From Phymatolithon calcareum (Eukaryota > Rhodophyta > Florideophyceae > Hapalidiales): DNA of 64,000 nucleotides. A program made the position numbers and the translations under genes. The stretch is from NCBI GenBank assembly GCA_977006965.1, contig OZ345361.1, positions 1,364,001 through 1,428,000 of the forward strand, in the 5' to 3' direction. Below the pieces are notes generated by a model. The model saw nothing but the letters and a program-made list of their open reading frames with translations. It had not been told where the DNA came from and searched no databases. Of the stretch, positions 1 through 9,900 are shown piece after piece; the stretch's first letter is position 1, and each line of letters opens with the position of its first letter.

Positions 1-117
1 CAGCTAGTACAGGATGACTTGGTGCCGTTTGACTTTGTGGCTATGCCAGGACGCAAGCGCAAGAAGCCCAACTTGCCGTCAGACATGTGGGAGGCCCAAC
101 ATGCACAATATTGTTGA
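1..117 (+). pseudogene. C-terminal end of an ORF inside the decayed element (partial)
   Basis: The frame is open from the first base to TGA at 115-117 and gives 38 residues with a basic stretch (GRKRKKP). It lies in the decayed long-TIR element, so it is probably the tail of an element-encoded protein. The family cannot be named from so short a piece, and downstream homology to the ORF fragment at 13956-14378 is interrupted by stops. Confidence 0.35.
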
Positions 118-340
118 GGCGAAACGAAAACACATTGACAAAGCGGCTCATTCCATGATCATCTACCTTACCGCCTGAGATGACGGAAATGCTACTTGCG
201 ACAAGGATCTAAGGCTTAGAGAGTAGCGCGCGCAATAAATTTTACTGTCACATAGAGCGCTTTGACAATGGATGAGTAGTAGTTTTGGCTAGGGGTGAGC
301 CGTTGGTTCGGCGAGGGGTGGCCATGTAGTGAGTTTCCTC
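1..340 (+). mobile_element. Decayed right end of a Mutator-like (long-TIR) element
   Basis: The last ~80 bp (about 260-340, ending CATGTAGTGAGTTTCCTC) match the terminal inverted repeat of the element at 13816-14763, which ends CATGTAGCGAATTTCCTC. Bases ~125-235 match the 3' end of the ORF fragment inside that element, read in the same direction relative to the TIR, but with a TGA stop in place of a Cys codon. So this is a diverged, broken relative of that element, cut by the window edge. The Mutator-like label is inferred from the long TIRs; no catalytic domain is visible. Confidence 0.55.
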
Positions 341-1237
341 ATTTCTAATTACAACTGAGGATTCTAAATTTTAGTATCCTGAATAGTTTCTGTACTGCAG
401 TACAGGAGAATGCAGGAAATTGCGTAATTTCGATATTTCGTGGAAACCTTGCATATTCTGGGAACTAACTAATTCCCAAGCAGAAGAAACATGTGACCAA
501 TAGGACACCTATAATTATCTATCAAAGTATCCTTCACTATGATGCATACTATATAATTTTTCAATTGTTTTTCGGCTTCTCACATACGACACAACTATAT
601 GAAACAGTAAGTTACAGAACAAAATTTGCCAAGCGAAAGTTTCGCTTGGCAAAAAACGAACACGTGGCACGACATGTGCCGGAATCTAAACTTTCGGCGA
701 GCACCGAACTTCAATTGGACATATTTAATTGAAGACGCATTTTAATAATTTTCTCGCGAAACTTGGTAGTCCTCAATGAGTTCTTTTGAAACATATGAAA
801 AATTCAAGAAAGCCCAACACATTCCTGACGAAACTTGCCTCCAGAGATCGAAACTTTCGCGTTTTAGGTGAAACTTTCGATTTTCGCTTGCAACTTTCGC
901 CGGCAAGGAGCGTACATTTTAGAATTTTGTTTGCGAAACATTATAGTTCCAACACTAGAGACTAAAGTTTCGCGAAGACCGAATGCATTGCGACTCTTTT
1001 TATGCAAAGTTATGGCTCTACAAAAACAGGAAAGCGAAACTTTTTTCCGCTGTTTCTTGCCAATTGTCAATGCCGAAAGTTTCGCTTGGCGTTTTTCCCA
1101 CCAGCCGTTTTTTTCCGTAACACAAGAAAAGAAATCATAACTACTACGGCGCGTTCAGATCTGGGAGTAACAATTGAAAGGTCCTTTGTGTCGCATCATA
1201 GGGAGGGTCACTTTGGAAATCGCAGCTAGGCTACATT
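341..1237. other. Intergenic, no gene recognised; cluster of CGAAAGTTT motifs
   Basis: No convincing gene. The half-repeat at about 409-440 (GAATGCAGGAAATTGCG onward) is the same sequence that hosts the hAT-like insertions at 5098-6540. From 625 to about 1092 the sequence is strewn with AAACTTTCG/CGAAAGTTT words. The short ORFs here have no recognisable protein features. Confidence 0.6.
625..653. repeat. Perfect 29-bp inverted repeat centred on CGAAAGTTTCG
   Basis: Arms of 14 bp (TTTGCCAAGCGAAA) flank a single central G and are exact reverse complements. Further copies of the core (AAACTTTCG or its complement) occur near 688, 850, 870, 890, 964 and 1076, and the outer part (GCTTGGC) recurs near 1083. 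The cluster could be subterminal repeats of an unrecognised element or a protein-binding array. Confidence 0.75.
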
Positions 1238-1274
1238 AGGGGTTGTCAAAATTCCCAATTTGGCGTTCCTATTT
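1238..1274 (+). repeat. Left terminal inverted repeat of the Harbinger element
   Basis: 37 bp, perfect reverse complement of 4995-5031. Confidence 0.95.
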
Positions 1275-1532
1275 CATCGTTCCAAATTGACGCCGATTAT
1301 AGTAGAATTTTCAGTATCCAATCACTTGCTGTGTTATGTCCTAGATTTTGACACCTCCTCTTTGGCCGCCTTCCTATTTGCATTCCAATTTCGATACCCA
1401 GTTTCCCACTTTCGCCACCTTCACGTAACACGTGTAGAACTCTTATGTCCTGTGGGATGTGCTTATCCTTCAGCCACAGCCTACCGGGTAGGCCGCGCGC
1501 CAAAGACTACTTGAAACCCCGCTTGTGCGCAG

Positions 1533-3554
1533 ATGACGGCTGGAAGCGCGGCGCGAGCGCCAAATTCAACTGAAAGCGCATCGGGCGCGTCAAGGACGAT
1601 AGCGATTGCACCGTGCACGGTTAGAACGACTGAAAATGCAAGAATCGAGCCGAGGACTACTGAAAACGCAGTAGATGCGCCTGGTACGAGAAAAAGCCCC
1701 CAGCGCCCGCAAAGCACAAATGGAAACGAGGCGGGCGAGCTGAAAACGGCTGGAAACGTGAATGGCGCGTCAATATCGGCTGTAAGGGCAGAAAAAGGTC
1801 CTAGGTCTTCTGGAAACGCGGCGGGTGCGTCGACGTCGGCCCGAAATGCGGACAGTCCGCCGAGGTCGGCGGGAAACGAAACAGACACGCCGATGTCGGC
1901 TGGAAACGCGAAGAGAGCGCCACTCTCCGCAGGATACGTGACGGGAACACCGAAGTCGGCTGGAAACACGGTGAACGCGCCGAGGTCCGTCACGGCAGGA
2001 GCACAGTCGACGGACACAGCACGCATGCCCTTGATACGTGTTGGTTCGGCAAATGCACCAATGACACCACGTTCGTCCGATACAGTGGGGAATGCACAAG
2101 TTTCGACAACAGCAGAAACGCCGGCAACCCACGCGGCACATACTGAAGAGGTTATTGCTATGGGTGGTGTATCGACTCTGACAATGTCACGTGCTCCGCC
2201 TTTTGGAGGAGCTGACCTCGTGAATCGTGAAGTTCGACTACCGCGTGAAACGAAAAAGTGTGGGTATACTCGTTGTAAGAACAGAACAGTTGATCTTGGG
2301 CAGTTTCAGTGTATCGCACAGGAATACGAGAAGGGTGTTCACGCTATATGCTACTCGTTGTTGCTGTTGGAGATGGGCGTTTCTGAGGAAGAATCAGGTA
2401 CTATAAAAGGGCAGGTGTGTACAAGACGTTGTCTGAAGAAGCTTCGAAAGCTGCTTGCCGAACAGCGGCGAGCAACGTCGTCGCGCAAGCAGCGGGTGCT
2501 GTGGACCCAAGACGGAAGCTTGGCTGTCCTGATGAACTGGTTGACAGCAGAGGGTAACTACGAGAAGTATACCGGTGGAAGTGGATCAGAAGGGCGAACT
2601 AAAGACAGTTACCACTCAGAAATCAAGCGAATTATCCATGGAACCCAGGGATGCACTGAAAGATTGGAAAAAGACATCGCCTCTAAGATTGCGTCACTAG
2701 AAAGAGCGTTCCGTGAGGCATCGGACTGGCTAAATAACACAGGAGCAGGGCTCAGTGACCCTGGTGAGATACGCACGTACGTATTGAAAAAGTGGCCCCA
2801 GTACTACGATCTAGAGCATGTCATGTCTGAGCGGCCGAACACCCGGCCGCTGTCTACGAATGAGGACAATCTGGGGGACTCTGATGCTGACCGTGAGGAT
2901 AACGCACGCAATGGGAACAGTCAACCTTCGCTGCTCAACGTATGCGAGAATAGCTCATGGGAATCGAGGTTGCGTTCCGAGGGTCTACTCAATGATGACG
3001 ATGACGACATTACGCCGGACAATCAAGAAGATGACAACGCGCAGCGCGTACAGCCGCCAGATGCACATGAGGAAGATGCTGCCACACCTGTTTCAAACCG
3101 TGGCCGTCCTGATGTGTCACTTCTCCGCAATGATTCACGCTCGAACTCTAGACGTCGACTTTCGCTGACGTCCTCTGGGGACTGCACAGAGCGGCGCACG
3201 AAAAAAAAGCGAATGTCAAAGAAATTGGGCGGAAGTGATAGTAATTTCGGACTGCTCGATTCCTCGCAACTATTAGACCTGCGTCGAGATGAGCTGGCGC
3301 TAAAACGAGAGGAAATCGATTCCAGAAAGCAAGTCGATAGCGCCACAGCAACAAAGTTACGAGCTGAAACAGCTTTTGCTGAAGCGCGAGCACGCCGAGA
3401 AAGACAACAAGCTCGCTTTGAACTCATGAAACAAGCTAAAGAACTGCGCGATATGGGTTTTACACAGGACGAAATCGACGCCACACTCGGATCCCAGTAC
3501 GTACAAAGCAATAAGCGCTTGATAAATCACTCAGTGAATCCCTGTCCCGGGTAG
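1533..3554 (+). CDS. Harbinger Myb/SANT-like DNA-binding accessory protein
   Basis: 673 residues. Family role: PIF/Harbinger elements need a second protein with a Myb/SANT-like domain that binds the transposon ends and carries the transposase to the nucleus. Seen here: residues ~1-160 are a degenerate, Ala/Ser/Gly-rich repeat in which a short SAGN-type unit recurs many times. Residues ~230-310 are basic with spaced cysteines. Residues ~325-420 contain a trihelix/Myb-like block starting WTQDGSLAVLMNWLTAEGNY and ending in FREASDWL, a pattern I recognise from accessory proteins of other DNA transposons. An acidic stretch follows (~490-510), then a charged C-terminal coiled coil (LRRDELALKREEIDSRK). 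It lies inside matching TIRs and converges on the transposase. The first ATG is used; the repeat region makes the exact start uncertain. Confidence 0.85.
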   Translation: MTAGSAARAPNSTESASGASRTIAIAPCTVRTTENARIEPRTTENAVDAPGTRKSPQRPQSTNGNEAGELKTAGNVNGASISAVRAEKGPRSSGNAAGASTSARNADSPPRSAGNETDTPMSAGNAKRAPLSAGYVTGTPKSAGNTVNAPRSVTAGAQSTDTARMPLIRVGSANAPMTPRSSDTVGNAQVSTTAETPATHAAHTEEVIAMGGVSTLTMSRAPPFGGADLVNREVRLPRETKKCGYTRCKNRTVDLGQFQCIAQEYEKGVHAICYSLLLLEMGVSEEESGTIKGQVCTRRCLKKLRKLLAEQRRATSSRKQRVLWTQDGSLAVLMNWLTAEGNYEKYTGGSGSEGRTKDSYHSEIKRIIHGTQGCTERLEKDIASKIASLERAFREASDWLNNTGAGLSDPGEIRTYVLKKWPQYYDLEHVMSERPNTRPLSTNEDNLGDSDADREDNARNGNSQPSLLNVCENSSWESRLRSEGLLNDDDDDITPDNQEDDNAQRVQPPDAHEEDAATPVSNRGRPDVSLLRNDSRSNSRRRLSLTSSGDCTERRTKKKRMSKKLGGSDSNFGLLDSSQLLDLRRDELALKREEIDSRKQVDSATATKLRAETAFAEARARRERQQARFELMKQAKELRDMGFTQDEIDATLGSQYVQSNKRLINHSVNPCPG

Positions 3555-4817
3555 CTCGCTTAAGTAATTTAAAAGCTGCTCTCGTCTTAAATCTTTTGGG
3601 TCATCCAGTGCGACACGCACCGACTGATTCAGTTCATCGTCGTCATCAAGTTGAAGAAATTCTTCGTCAATCCACGCGTCGTCGTACTCGACGTCAATCA
3701 TTAAGTTATGCAGTATCACGCATGCCTTAACATAACGGCAGATGCGCTCCATGCTTTTCTTTCCTGTCACATTTATGCGCACATTCTTCAACCAGGGGAA
3801 TCGTCCCTTTAGCAAACCGATGCAGTGTTCGGATTTCACGCGTGGCTTTGCTAGCAGCTCGTTGAAAGACGACTTGTTAGTACTCAAGGCACATCCTGCC
3901 GCGGATTTAAATGCGGGCACAATATGTGCACCACTAGTGAATGCCGAATCGGTCAATAAATATTCCATACACTGAAAGTAGTCAGAAGAGCGTTTGTTCA
4001 GCTTGCAATTTCGCCACACGCGGTTGTCGTGCACTGAGCCCGGCCAGCCGACGACGCAGTAGATTATTCGACTTTGATGATCACACACAACCAACATGTT
4101 TATCGCATAGCCACCTTTTCGCGTGAAGTATGTCTCCCCAAAGTGCAAAGGTCGGCTTTCAAGCGGCAGCAGCGTGCCGTCCATGAGTCCGACACAATTA
4201 GGAAAATGCCAAATAGATTGGATTTCGTTTGCTGTGAGTCGTCGCTCGTTCTCATCTGGCCATCCGTACGCTTTGGATTCCAGTGACAGCACAGCGGTCA
4301 GCGCTCGCGTGCGAAACTGTTCAGCCGTACCTTTTCCGATGCGAAAATGTGAAGCCAGTGATTTGTTCGATGCAGCGCTGCCTTTTGACCCAATATATTT
4401 GAGCAGCACTAGCAGTTGATATTCAGACGGAGCTTGACGACGTGTGCTTCGAGCAGGCGGGCAAAAAACAGGATGCGTCTTGATTTCGTTATGTAAACGG
4501 AAGAATGCATCACGAGGCATTCGATAGTGGAATAGAAAGTCGTCCTTGTACCGCAATGTGTCAATATCGAAATCCTCTTCGCCATACAGGATCTCTTGAA
4601 ACCTCTTATCACTCCACTTACGGTAGCCCGAGCGCTCACAATACCGTGATGCACTGAGCGATTCGAGTGCGCTTTGTGCTAACAAAAGTTCATCGCTCAC
4701 AGATTGATCATATTGGGCTCCGAAAGCTAACTCCCAGTCCAATCCGAGCTGATGCAGCTGGTGCACTCTCTGCGCCAACCGTCTCCTGACGCGCATCTTC
4801 ATGTTCACGCGAGGCAT
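3531..4817 (-). CDS. PIF/Harbinger (HARBI1-like, DDE_Tnp_4) transposase
   Basis: 428 residues, the usual length for this family. It cuts and pastes the element. The catalytic region is intact: GLMDGT supplies D213, WPGSVHDNRVW supplies D264 (with LLTDSAF, D290, as an alternative second acid) and KPRVKSEHCIGLLKGRF supplies E330. The family pattern of a helix-turn-helix-like N-terminal half (around STRRQAPSEYQLLVLLKYIG) followed by the RNase-H-fold core is present. The basic start (MPRVNMKMRVRRR) fits a nuclear DNA-binding protein. No stop or frameshift is seen. Assignment is high confidence; which aspartate is the second catalytic one is by family analogy. Confidence 0.95.
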   Translation of the reverse strand: MPRVNMKMRVRRRLAQRVHQLHQLGLDWELAFGAQYDQSVSDELLLAQSALESLSASRYCERSGYRKWSDKRFQEILYGEEDFDIDTLRYKDDFLFHYRMPRDAFFRLHNEIKTHPVFCPPARSTRRQAPSEYQLLVLLKYIGSKGSAASNKSLASHFRIGKGTAEQFRTRALTAVLSLESKAYGWPDENERRLTANEIQSIWHFPNCVGLMDGTLLPLESRPLHFGETYFTRKGGYAINMLVVCDHQSRIIYCVVGWPGSVHDNRVWRNCKLNKRSSDYFQCMEYLLTDSAFTSGAHIVPAFKSAAGCALSTNKSSFNELLAKPRVKSEHCIGLLKGRFPWLKNVRINVTGKKSMERICRYVKACVILHNLMIDVEYDDAWIDEEFLQLDDDDELNQSVRVALDDPKDLRREQLLNYLSELPGTGIH

Positions 4818-4994
4818 TATTTTCTGCAGTCTTCAAACTGCGTGAGTAGGAATCGCAATTCGGAAAACAGAACGGCTAAATAGGAGGCAGATTCGCCCAA
4901 TTCCAAGAAGCCCGTTTCAATAATTTGCCGAAATCGTGTGACCAATAAAATTCCAGAAAAGTTGCTTCCAAATTGGAGAGAAATATTTGGGATC

Positions 4995-5031
4995 AAATAG
5001 GAACGCCAAATTGGGAATTTTGACAACCCCT
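4995..5031 (-). repeat. Right terminal inverted repeat of the Harbinger element
   Basis: 37 bp, perfect reverse complement of 1238-1274; followed by ATT, the presumed target duplication. Confidence 0.95.
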
Positions 5032-5132
5032 ATTATTGGTCACATATTTTGGGTGGATTGGTTGGTTCTTAGACTGTATTATTTTTTTCGAAATAAGAAT
5101 GCAGGAAATTGCGTAATTTCGATATATCGAAA

Positions 5133-6085
5133 CAGGGGAAAAGTAATAGAGGGGGAGTAAAACTGAGGGGGCTATCATAGCATTCACGGGTCCCCTGTGT
5201 ACGTGCATCATGTATGTAGGTCCAGATATGCATCAAATTAATAAGTGTTAAACAGAATATTTCAGCGTGCTTATCATATTACATCCACTTTGTGGATGTA
5301 ATATGACAACTCGGCTTCTCCTTCGTCGCATGGATGAAAATTAGTGCAAATAGGGAACATCGTGAGACAGTGCGCAATACAGCATGGAGTGCCTTTGTTC
5401 GGATTTCGGCTGAATTCAAAATTTCAGCGGAGGTGTTTGGCATCTTTGCAAGTCGGACAAACAATATGTATCCATATTCTGGTTGGGGGCTCGTGTCATT
5501 GCGTTCACCGACGGAGAACGCGGAGACCGACTCAGACAGCAGCGCTTCCACAGATAACTCCCGTATTGGCTTGGCTCTTGAGAGCGGTCTGGCATTGTGC
5601 GACCGCCTACATGACTGGGAACTACTTGTACCCACCAGTACTGCTGGCGATGGTGATCGTATCGCATGCGACGACAACACCTCCGACGACGCAAGCAGCT
5701 CAAGCGTGAATGCAGTTGAAGGTCAGGCGAAAGTGACCAGAGCAGAAGGTCTCACAGGCGTGCTTAATAAAACAAGGAAAAGTTTGGAATAAAATCGAAA
5801 ATATGCCTATAGGGAGTATACACGTCGCCACTGTATCGAAAAACCTACGAATTGATCATCTCTTCTCGAGCAGCTGCCCGCTAGCTTTACTGCACTCGAC
5901 TTGGGCACCATTTTCTGCTCCTCGTCTATTGGTCGATGACCAGTCGACAGTATAGCATTTTGGCAGATAATATGAAACAGGCGAAAAACCCCATATAATA
6001 TGCTGCACACGCAGGGGTCTCTATCCATTACTCTTTTGATATTGCAATTTTCAGTTTTACTCCCCCTCTATTACTTTTTCCCCTG
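5133..6085. mobile_element. hAT-like non-autonomous element, 953 bp, 7-bp target duplication
   Basis: The ends are near-perfect inverted repeats of about 34 bp, starting CAGGGGAAAAGTAATAG on the left and ending with its complement on the right (one extra T). ATCGAAA flanks both sides (5126-5132 and 6086-6092). The CAGGG-type terminus suggests the hAT superfamily, although hAT duplications are usually 8 bp, so the superfamily is tentative. An internal perfect 31-bp hairpin lies at 5275-5305. No transposase is present. Confidence 0.8.
5334..5792 (+). CDS. Uncharacterised 152-residue ORF inside the hAT-like element
   Basis: Open from ATG to TAA. The product is acidic and serine-rich in its second half (NAETDSDSSASTDNS) and matches no family I know; it has no transposase or zinc-finger motif. 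It may be a captured gene fragment, a relic of the autonomous element, or chance. Several other long ORFs overlap it in other frames, which lowers confidence. Confidence 0.3.
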   Translation: MKISANREHRETVRNTAWSAFVRISAEFKISAEVFGIFASRTNNMYPYSGWGLVSLRSPTENAETDSDSSASTDNSRIGLALESGLALCDRLHDWELLVPTSTAGDGDRIACDDNTSDDASSSSVNAVEGQAKVTRAEGLTGVLNKTRKSLE

Positions 6086-6097
6086 ATCGAAATTACG

Positions 6098-6516
6098 TAG
6101 GGATGGCTCTCCCGAAACATTGGCCCGGAGGGCCGTACTTGCCCTCTATCAGTGGCCCTCTAGAGGGGAGGGGCCCACTTTGACCCTCATTACAGACCTG
6201 ATTTCAGGCCCCGAAAAGCCCGAAACTGGGGAGGATTGTTTCATCAGACATCAGTATCATACGTCAGAAGCACTGGCAGGTTGATTTCTCGTCCTGAATC
6301 CGTAGCCCTCATGCCATGAAGCTAATGCTGCGTCCACGTTTCTGTATACTGTACAATTCTGTCCATATTCTAATATCATAAGCACTTCGTTGTCGTAAGA
6401 ATATCATAAGCCCGAAATTGGCCCTCTACTTGGCGCGAGGGAGAGGGCAAAATCCCCTCTTTGAGGTAAAAAAGGGCCCATTTCGGGGAGGGGCCCTTTC
6501 GGGAGGGCCATCCCTA
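6098..6516. mobile_element. hAT-like MITE, 419 bp
   Basis: Terminal inverted repeats of about 20 bp (TAGGGATGGCTCTCCCGAAA against TTTCGGGAGGGCCATCCCTA, one mismatch). Flanks 6090-6097 (AAATTACG) and 6517-6524 (CAATTACG) agree at 7 of 8 bases, an 8-bp duplication as expected for hAT. The interior is GC-rich near the ends with many GGGCCC and CCCTC runs and no coding potential. Confidence 0.8.
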
Positions 6517-6540
6517 CAATTACGCAATTTCCTGCATTCT
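6517..6540 (-). repeat. Right half of the palindromic repeat that hosts both hAT-like elements
   Basis: ATTACGCAATTTCCTGCATT here is the reverse complement of the sequence starting at 5099. Removing both insertions and one copy of each target duplication leaves a 27-bp-arm perfect palindrome with a 2-bp centre. A single half occurs at about 409-440. Confidence 0.8.
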
Positions 6541-6941
6541 CCAGTATGATCACCTTGCATCCCCTTCAGATTTTTCAGGGTGCAGCTGTAAGTTTTCAGT
6601 ACAGGTGTATACCGTACGCACACTTGCACCCGCAGTAGGTGCAACTGTGCTTTTTACTTCCGCCATTATAGAAGGTATGACACTTGAATGGTCCTAAGTA
6701 TCAGTCACCGGGGTCCGGAGGCCAGACAACTGTACAGTAGGTATCTGGTGATAGTCTACTCGTTGAAACGACGCCTAGGCGTCGTGCCCCGCACAGAGAT
6801 ACACTTGCACCAAGACTGCTTCTTGAGGATACTCGTGTTCGCGTCCTCCGATCCTACCTGAGGAGTTTTGCAAAGCGCGCCACACAAGGTGGTAAGCTCA
6901 CAGCTTAGGCTGTACCTTGACGTCTTTTCCCTTTTGCCGAA

Positions 6942-9900
6942 ATGGCCGAAGCCGTAGGTCCTGTGTTCGGAGTTGTCGGCATAATCAATCAGTTGGCACA
7001 GAGATTGTCCAACCTAAAGATTCGCTGCGAAGACTTCGGGTCACTGCCCGACAACTGGAATTCTTCAATCAAGTCGTTCGAAGACTGCAAAAGAAGTGTT
7101 AGAAGTATCGAAGAAACGCTTGAGGATGGCAAGGATTCTATTGGCGAACGTGAAATAAGCACGTTTCGCGCCATTCTCGAGCAAGTTGAGGAATCCCTGA
7201 CAACGGCAGGGGCCATCTTGGAGAGCCTGGAGAAAGAGTTTACAGGAGAGAGCCCTCCCGCAAATGCGAGTGGGAGCTCTCATGTAGTCGGTAACCCGTC
7301 GAAACGAGTACGTCATTCATTGCAAATCAAGAATCGAATTGTTGACGGTCATCCAGTGAATGAGGCCAAGCTATTCTCTAGGGTGAAGAAGGTGAAAACA
7401 GCTCTTGAAAAACTTGATGCGATATGGAAGAAGGCTCAGCCCGCGATTGAACGTGTATCAATAGCTCTCGTTATCATGAGAAGTAATGAAAGGATTGCAT
7501 GTGACGAATACGTTGCGCATTTTGATGAGCCCCCGCTTTCAAAGAATGTGGTGCTAAACTTCAGCGGTCATACCATGGAGGCATTCTTGAAGCGTGAAGT
7601 ATTGTCGAACTCTGCCGGTGCAAGGGTAACTGCTGCTGTTAGTGCAAGTCTGGTTGGGGCAGTGGGAATGGGTGGAGTGGGGAAAACTGTTGCACTTCAG
7701 GGTCTTTGCCGTGAATCAGAAGTGAAGAACAAGTACTTGGACGGGGTGTTCTTCATGACTCTTGGACAAGACGCTGCTGAAGAGGATGTGATTGAAGGTG
7801 TTGCACACTTTGTTGAAAGCTCGGGCGGCAAGTCTCTTGCCAGTGATATCACAAATAAGAGATCTGCAGAATCAGCTGTTAAACAAGCGTCTTTGTGGTT
7901 CAAAGGTAGACGTGCCTTGTTCGTGTGCGATGATATCTGGTCTTTCGACGGGCACCCAATTGGATATCTAAGTTCGCTTAAGCTGTTGCTTTGCAACTCA
8001 CGATCAAGTGCGATGGTGATATCGACACGGGAGAAGTCCATCTCGCAGCAGTTCCTCGAGGTGAAGTTCAGTCCGCGCGAAGTTCGTGGGCAGCAGGCGT
8101 TGAGCATTCTTGCCAAGTATGCTGGGATCGAAACTGAATGTGTTCACGCATCAAGCGACACTTGGACGGCATTTCGAGACATTTTGGATGTATGTGCCGG
8201 ACTGCCAGTGGCATTAGGTGCTGCTGGGACGGGTCTGCGCATCATAATCGAAGAAAACAGCGGCAGTATTGGTCAGTCTGCAGTAATCTATGCGCATAAG
8301 CTGAAAGAAAACATCAAAAATATAGGAGATGAAAGTGTTGCTGACTACCGGGGACTAAGGGCTGTGGTTGAGACCAGTTTGCAGCATTGCGAAAAGTGGG
8401 CGCTGGGCACAGAAGGTCGGAGGAAACTTGGATGCGAATTGAGCGTGAGAGAAAAGTTTGAAGCGCTGAGTGTTCTACGCAAGCAGGGTTGGATTCCTCG
8501 AACATGCCTGAAACGTCTGTGGCAGACTGACGAGCCAGTGACTGAGGAGCTTATGTGTAAGCTTTCAGATATGCACCTAGTTTTGCGGCGCTGGCACACA
8601 ACGCCAGCGGGACACGTTGACGGACTAGCATTGCATGATCTCGTGCTTGAACAAGCCGCGAAGATGTCTATTGAAAACAATCGTGTTTCTCTTTGGCATG
8701 CACGGTTACTCGACGGATATATGCGGAAAGCGGCTGGTAACATGGTGCGGTCGAATAAGTATAATTGCCGCGAGTGGTGGGATTGCCAAAAATTACCCGA
8801 GGATGGGTACGTTGAAAAGAACCTTGCTCGACACTTGGCTATGAGTGAAGGGTGTGAACTGGAATCGTTGCTGTCGGATGTACGATGGTCGCGGAGGCGA
8901 ATGAAGGTTGGAGGAATAGTCGCTCTGCGGGACGATTTTCAGGAATTATCACATGGTAGCGGGAGAGGTATTGGGGCTGACGCAGTGCTGAGCGCCCTCG
9001 AAGACAGCTGGGTGAACATCAACAAGAGTATTCACACAACTCCGTTTGAAATGTACGGGCGGTTGCAGTCGCAGTACCCATCGTCAGAGTTTGTGCAGCG
9101 CTTCCTGTCAAGTGTGTCGATGCATGTTCCGAAGCCTCACTATGTGCCGAAGCAAGAACTGCGATGGAGGGCGGATGCCAGGCAACTCTCCCGTATCGAC
9201 TTTGAGGTGGAAGTTAGAGCCCAGTGTTTCAGTGAAGAACAAGATACAATTGCAGTCGTGCAAGGAAAGGAAATCCATGTTTTCGATTTGCAAGCGATGT
9301 GTACTGTGCAGACACTGAAGGGTCATGACGGTGCGATCAGCAGTGTTGCAATGAACGGGGACGGAAGTCGAATTGTTTCGGGATCTGGGGACAAAACCGT
9401 TCGTGTATGGGATGGGCAGAGCGGAGAATGCGTGGTGGGACCACTCCGTGCACACGAGGATGGTGTGTATTGCGTTGCAATGAACGGGGACGGAAGTCGA
9501 ATTGTTTCGGGATCTTCGGACAAAACCGTTCGTGTATGGGATGGGCAGAGCGGAGAATGCGTGTTGGGACCACTCCGTGGGCACGAGGATTGTGTGTATT
9601 GCGTTGCAATGAACGGGGACGGAAGTCGAATTGTTTCGGGATCTTTGGACAAAACCGTTCGTGTATGGGATGGGCAGAGCGGAGAATGCGTGGTGGGACC
9701 ACTCCGTGGGCACAAGAATGGTGTGTATTGCGTTGCAATGAACGGGGACGGAAGTCGAATTGTTTCGGGATCTTTGGACAAAACCGTTCGTGTATGGGAT
9801 GGGCAGAGCGGAGAATGCGTGGTGGGACCACTCCGTGGACACGGTTATGGTGTGTATTGCGTTGCAATGAACGGGGACGGAAGTCGAATTGTTTCGGGAT

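Larger units (their letters stand above)
1238..5031. mobile_element. Complete PIF/Harbinger DNA transposon, 3,794 bp
   Basis: Both ends carry the same 37-bp terminal inverted repeat (beginning AGGGGTTGTC) with no mismatch, and ATT flanks each end (1235-1237 and 5032-5034) as a 3-bp target duplication. Three-base duplications are normal for PIF/Harbinger. Inside are the two genes expected of the family: a Myb/SANT-like DNA-binding protein on the plus strand and a DDE transposase on the minus strand, convergent and overlapping by 24 bp at their 3' ends. Both ORFs are intact, so the element is probably young and possibly active. Confidence 0.93.

Noticed and set aside
1481-2026. 181-codon minus-strand ORF opposite the Harbinger accessory gene
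   Set aside because: It mirrors the repetitive N-terminal region of the real protein; its product is only the complementary low-complexity repeat.
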